Source: CAISCU01 sp051861545 (GTDB taxonomy: Bacteria > Bacteroidota > Bacteroidia > UKL13-3). Taken from it: a stretch of 64,000 nucleotides of DNA. Location of the stretch: assembly GCA_051861545.1 (NCBI GenBank), contig JBIMKP010000015.1, positions 26,621 to 90,620 on the forward strand, given 5' to 3'. The position numbers and the translations under genes are program-made. The notes below the pieces were generated by a model that saw only the letters and a program-made list of their open reading frames with translations, was not told the origin of the DNA and searched no databases. This document shows positions 62,701 through 64,000 of the stretch, piece by piece. Within the stretch, counting starts at the first letter, position 1. Every line of letters begins with the position of its first letter.

Positions 62701-62950
62701 TACAACTGAAACAGAATATTGCCATATCAGCATTACCGACAATGGCATTGGCTTTGAACCGCAATACAAAGACCGAATCTTTGAAGTATTTCAACGCTTG
62801 CATGACAAACAAAAAATTGCTGGAACAGGCATTGGGCTTGCCATCGTAAAAAATATTGTAAAGAATCACAACGGATTTATGACAGCAACAGGCGAACCAA
62901 ACAAGGGGGCAACATTTGACATTTACATACCAACAAATCAAAAACTATAA
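59720..62950 (+). CDS. Multi-PAS sensor histidine kinase
   Basis: A 1076-residue soluble kinase. After a Gln/Glu-rich coil (LIIANKELVFQNEEK) come six PAS/PAC units (about 75-180, 187-305, 310-440, 445-560, 570-690, 693-805), a second coil with the same IANKELVFQNEEK words, the H-box YISSHDLQEPLRQIQIF (His850), and an ATPase domain (LIGNALKFS, DNGIGF, GTGIGLAIV). PAS units 2 and 6 are near copies at DNA level (60281-60615 and 61799-62133). There is no receiver domain of its own; single-domain receivers lie on both sides and are the likely targets. The signal is unknown. Confidence 0.9.
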   Translation: MPKNKLSDATKELAFQMEEKQKQALELIIANKELVFQNEEKGKVESPLLENESSFYNAGANLSEQKKVENVLKESEEKFKLIFEKSLAPIIVADDKGNYLEVNKAAAEIFEYSINELIGMNVGDLITTSNPNAAKLYEEYIKKGEEIGEFGFISKKGTPKIVQYQAVRIKPDFNLSILMDVTEQKQTSQYARSLIEASLDPLVTISANGKILDINAASIKVTGVEREKLIGTDFSSYFTEPQKAQEGYLQVFEKGFVADYPLTIKHKNGKLTDVLYNASVYKDDKGNVLGVFAAARDVTDTKEAETLLRKNTQTLAIGCAAAGLAIIEINYTTNLAHLTDEAAKMYFGPEAKAQSVSRQTLHETFHPDNLETLKNLIEKSLDPNGTGFLHIDHRVIWPNGEVRWLRVSKHVFFNRLGLTAKPEYSILAAQDVTNIKEAQEKLQAGEERIRLATKASGVGVWEWNVITNKVRWDAQMFRIYGLEPTADGLIEYSTWSNSLVTEDRADQERILQDTVKKLGSSKRSFKIIRASDGMPRDIEAIETVRANAEGNAEWVLGTNLDVTEPAMAKKKIEESEKKYRTLLTSIDQGFALCEIVRNKEGKAIDFFMLEVNPTYEEQTGVSKETVLGKRIIQTFPSLIQLMETYAAVVDNQCPVVTEDYFEDTDRWFENKAYPFGKEQFTVLFRDITSQKRASQYARSLIEASLDPLVTINVDGKITDVNEASIKVTGVEREKLINTDFTNYFTEPQKAREGYQQVFEKGFVSDYPLTIKHKNGKLTDVLYNASVYKDDKGNVLGVFAAARDVTEQKWAIDLRIANKELVFQNEEKEKRAEELVILVKELESLNYISSHDLQEPLRQIQIFSSRISDGDLKRLSDAGKTYFEKINNAAKRMQNLINDLLAYSRSKTEARKFKLINLNQIVNEVKEDFEEIILDKHATFEVAELGAANVIIFQFRQLIYNLIGNALKFSKPNTPPHIIIKSENVKSNQFLVAGDTTETEYCHISITDNGIGFEPQYKDRIFEVFQRLHDKQKIAGTGIGLAIVKNIVKNHNGFMTATGEPNKGATFDIYIPTNQKL
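60281..60615 (+). repeat. Intragenic PAS duplication, copy 1
   Basis: About 335 bp encoding PAS unit 2, repeated at 61799-62133 with an offset of 1518 bases (506 codons). The last 100 bases or so, encoding KHKNGKLTDVLYNASVYKDD, are almost identical in the two copies, while the middle has diverged. Confidence 0.8.
61799..62133 (+). repeat. Intragenic PAS duplication, copy 2
   Basis: The second copy of the segment at 60281-60615, encoding PAS unit 6 next to the kinase core. The uneven identity along the segment suggests local gene conversion after duplication. Confidence 0.8.
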
Positions 62951-62961
62951 ACAACATAAAA

Positions 62962-63408
62962 ATGATAAATAAATATCTTAATATAATTCTTGCAGATGAT
63001 GAGGAAACCGATCGTCAACTTTTTATAGATGCCATAAATGAATTGAAAATAAAAACCCTTATTCATTGTGTGAATGACGGAGTTGAGTTAATGGAATACC
63101 TTAACACTGAAGATATTATTTTGCCTCATCTTGTTTTTCTTGACCTTAATATGCCAAGAAAAAATGGACTTGAATGCTTGAAAGAAATTAAAAGTAACTA
63201 TAAATTAAATGACATTGCCATTGCCATTTTTTCAACCTCATTGTCAGAGAATGACATTAATCAAACATTAATGAATGGAGCAAATATTTATATTAATAAA
63301 CCCAATAGTTTTGAGGAGCTTAAACAAGTGTTGAAAAAAGTTTTAACGACTGCTTATGCTTATCAAGATACATTTTTCAACAAAGCAAATTTTATATTAC
63401 AGGTTTAA
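62962..63408 (+). CDS. Single-domain response regulator (CheY/Rcp1-like)
   Basis: A 148-residue receiver protein with ILADDEETDRQLF, phospho-Asp61 in VFLDLNMPRKNG, Ser/Thr in IFSTSLSEND and Lys in YINKPNS. It resembles the regulator at 59284 and lies 11 bases after the kinase gene. Two receivers for one kinase suggest either branching or a phosphate sink. The C-terminal tail (TTAYAYQDTFFNKANFILQV) is not part of the domain. Confidence 0.85.
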   Translation: MINKYLNIILADDEETDRQLFIDAINELKIKTLIHCVNDGVELMEYLNTEDIILPHLVFLDLNMPRKNGLECLKEIKSNYKLNDIAIAIFSTSLSENDINQTLMNGANIYINKPNSFEELKQVLKKVLTTAYAYQDTFFNKANFILQV

Positions 63409-63530
63409 GGAATAAATCAACCGATTCTTCCAACGCATTTGTAGGCACATTTTATCTTTTTAATTGATTTACACAATGCTAAAAAAAGAGCTTACTATTC
63501 AATTTACACGGGCCCTGCAATAGTTAAGTA

Positions 63531-63660
63531 GGCCCTGCTGAAAATGACAGAAACAGGTCAGATTTTAGACGCTGCCAAATTATACCGAATGCATTTTGTT
63601 AAAGTCCAATACATTGGCCTAAACAAAAACTGCCTCGGTATTAAACTATTTGATTTCATT
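63531..63660 (+). repeat. Repeat family B, copy B3
   Basis: It begins at GGCCCTGCTGAAAATGACAG and runs through AGATTTTAGACGCTGCCAAA, the CCGAATGCATTTTGTTAAAG stretch and ATTGGCCTAAACAAAA to GTATTAAACTATTTGATTTC, matching B1 and B4. It leads into copy A3. The 120 bases between the regulator stop and B3 show nothing else. Confidence 0.75.
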
Positions 63661-63676
63661 TCTTTTGTTAAGATGT

Positions 63677-63825
63677 AAACGAATATCCGGTTCTTTACCA
63701 ATAGATTTAATAACATTACTTCAGCCCAAAACGTACGCGAACCTTTGGTTCGCGTACGTTTTGGGCTGAGGTAATTCATTCATTTTTGTTTACTACTATC
63801 ATGTCATCCCTATGGGATTTTAGGA
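63677..63825 (-). repeat. Repeat element A, copy A3, inverted and rearranged, with a 29-bp hairpin
   Basis: The left end AACGAATATCCGG and TTCTTTACC match the A2 left end. The centre is a hairpin (63715-63743 with 63747-63775, loop TTT; 29 pairs with one wobble, perfect in the inner 23) with tip GCGAACCTTTGGTTCGC. On its right lies the reverse complement of the GGGATGACAT motif (63788-63822, TCATGTCATCCCTATGGGAT). So the motif is on the opposite side of the hairpin from A1 and A2. The stem sequence is unlike those copies apart from the tip. Confidence 0.7.
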
Positions 63826-63917
63826 AATTTCGTAATAAACAAGATTCTATTTTTAATTCATATTGACTTAATTCAATTCATAAATCAATTTTAAAATGTT
63901 TAGAGTTTTACTAATAT

Positions 63918-64000
63918 AGGGCTTGCTGAAAAAGACAGAAACAGGTCAGATTTTAGGCGCTGCCAAATTATACCGAATGCATTTTGTTAAAGTCCAATAA
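63918..64000 (+). repeat. Repeat family B, copy B4, cut by the window end
   Basis: TGCTGAAAAAGACAGAAACA, GGTCAGATTTTAGGCGCTGC and ACCGAATGCATTTTGTTAAA match B3 nearly base for base. The copy continues beyond the window, so another A-type insert may follow. Confidence 0.8.

Noticed and set aside
1..64000. CRISPR arrays, tRNA and rRNA genes
   Set aside because: The repeats present are long, few and not regularly spaced, and no T-loop or rRNA signature was seen in the gaps between genes.

Overview
The window looks like a chromosomal segment of a member of the Bacteroidota. It is AT-rich (by eye about one third G+C), lacks Shine-Dalgarno motifs, and has promoter-like pairs of the Bacteroidota type (TTTG or TTG, about 19 bases, TAnnTTTG). 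It carries hallmark Bacteroidota genes: a long-form NusB, DUF1573 lipoproteins, a gingipain-type (C25) PorU2-like protein of the type IX secretion system, and a single-chain pyruvate carboxylase. No rRNA, tRNA or CRISPR array was seen.

Layout. 1-19.4 kb is housekeeping: the tail of a leucine-dehydrogenase-like gene, then nusB, a DUF1573 lipoprotein, yajC, coaE, a NAPE-PLD-like metallo-hydrolase and a SecD-domain lipoprotein; on the minus strand a PcrA/UvrD helicase with a tiny membrane protein; then an M20 dipeptidase, PorU2, pyruvate carboxylase, an SPFH protein and a glycosyltransferase. 19.7-28.9 kb is a signalling block: a FIST sensor protein and a GAF histidine kinase with a response regulator on the plus strand, facing two regulators and a 1479-residue PAS/GAF hybrid kinase on the minus strand.

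29-55 kb is accessory DNA. It opens with a 416-bp repeat element (A1). Next come three poorly characterised genes and a DUF6493-like/SWIM zinc-finger pair. A four-gene operon follows (animal-type heme peroxidase, unknown, 786-residue unknown, LodB/halogenase-like flavoprotein). Then comes a type I restriction-modification locus in which four extra genes (NdpA-like nucleoid protein, four-helix membrane protein, two PD-(D/E)XK-like proteins) lie between hsdS and hsdR, with a further PD-(D/E)XK gene after hsdR. A secreted or outer-membrane protein closes the region.

55.6-57.8 kb returns to core genes (beta-CASP metallo-hydrolase, uracil phosphoribosyltransferase). 58-59 kb and 63.5-64 kb are mosaics of dispersed repeats (families called A and B here). 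They flank a three-gene phosphorelay: CheY-like regulator, six-PAS histidine kinase, CheY-like regulator. The A elements have conserved flanks and inverted-repeat-like ends around a long, perfectly paired hairpin whose stem sequence differs between copies with matching changes on both arms.

The best candidates for something undescribed are the A/B repeat family, the peroxidase/unknown/flavoprotein operon, and the NdpA plus membrane-protein cassette inside the type I R-M locus. All functional names come from reading motifs by eye; no database search was run.
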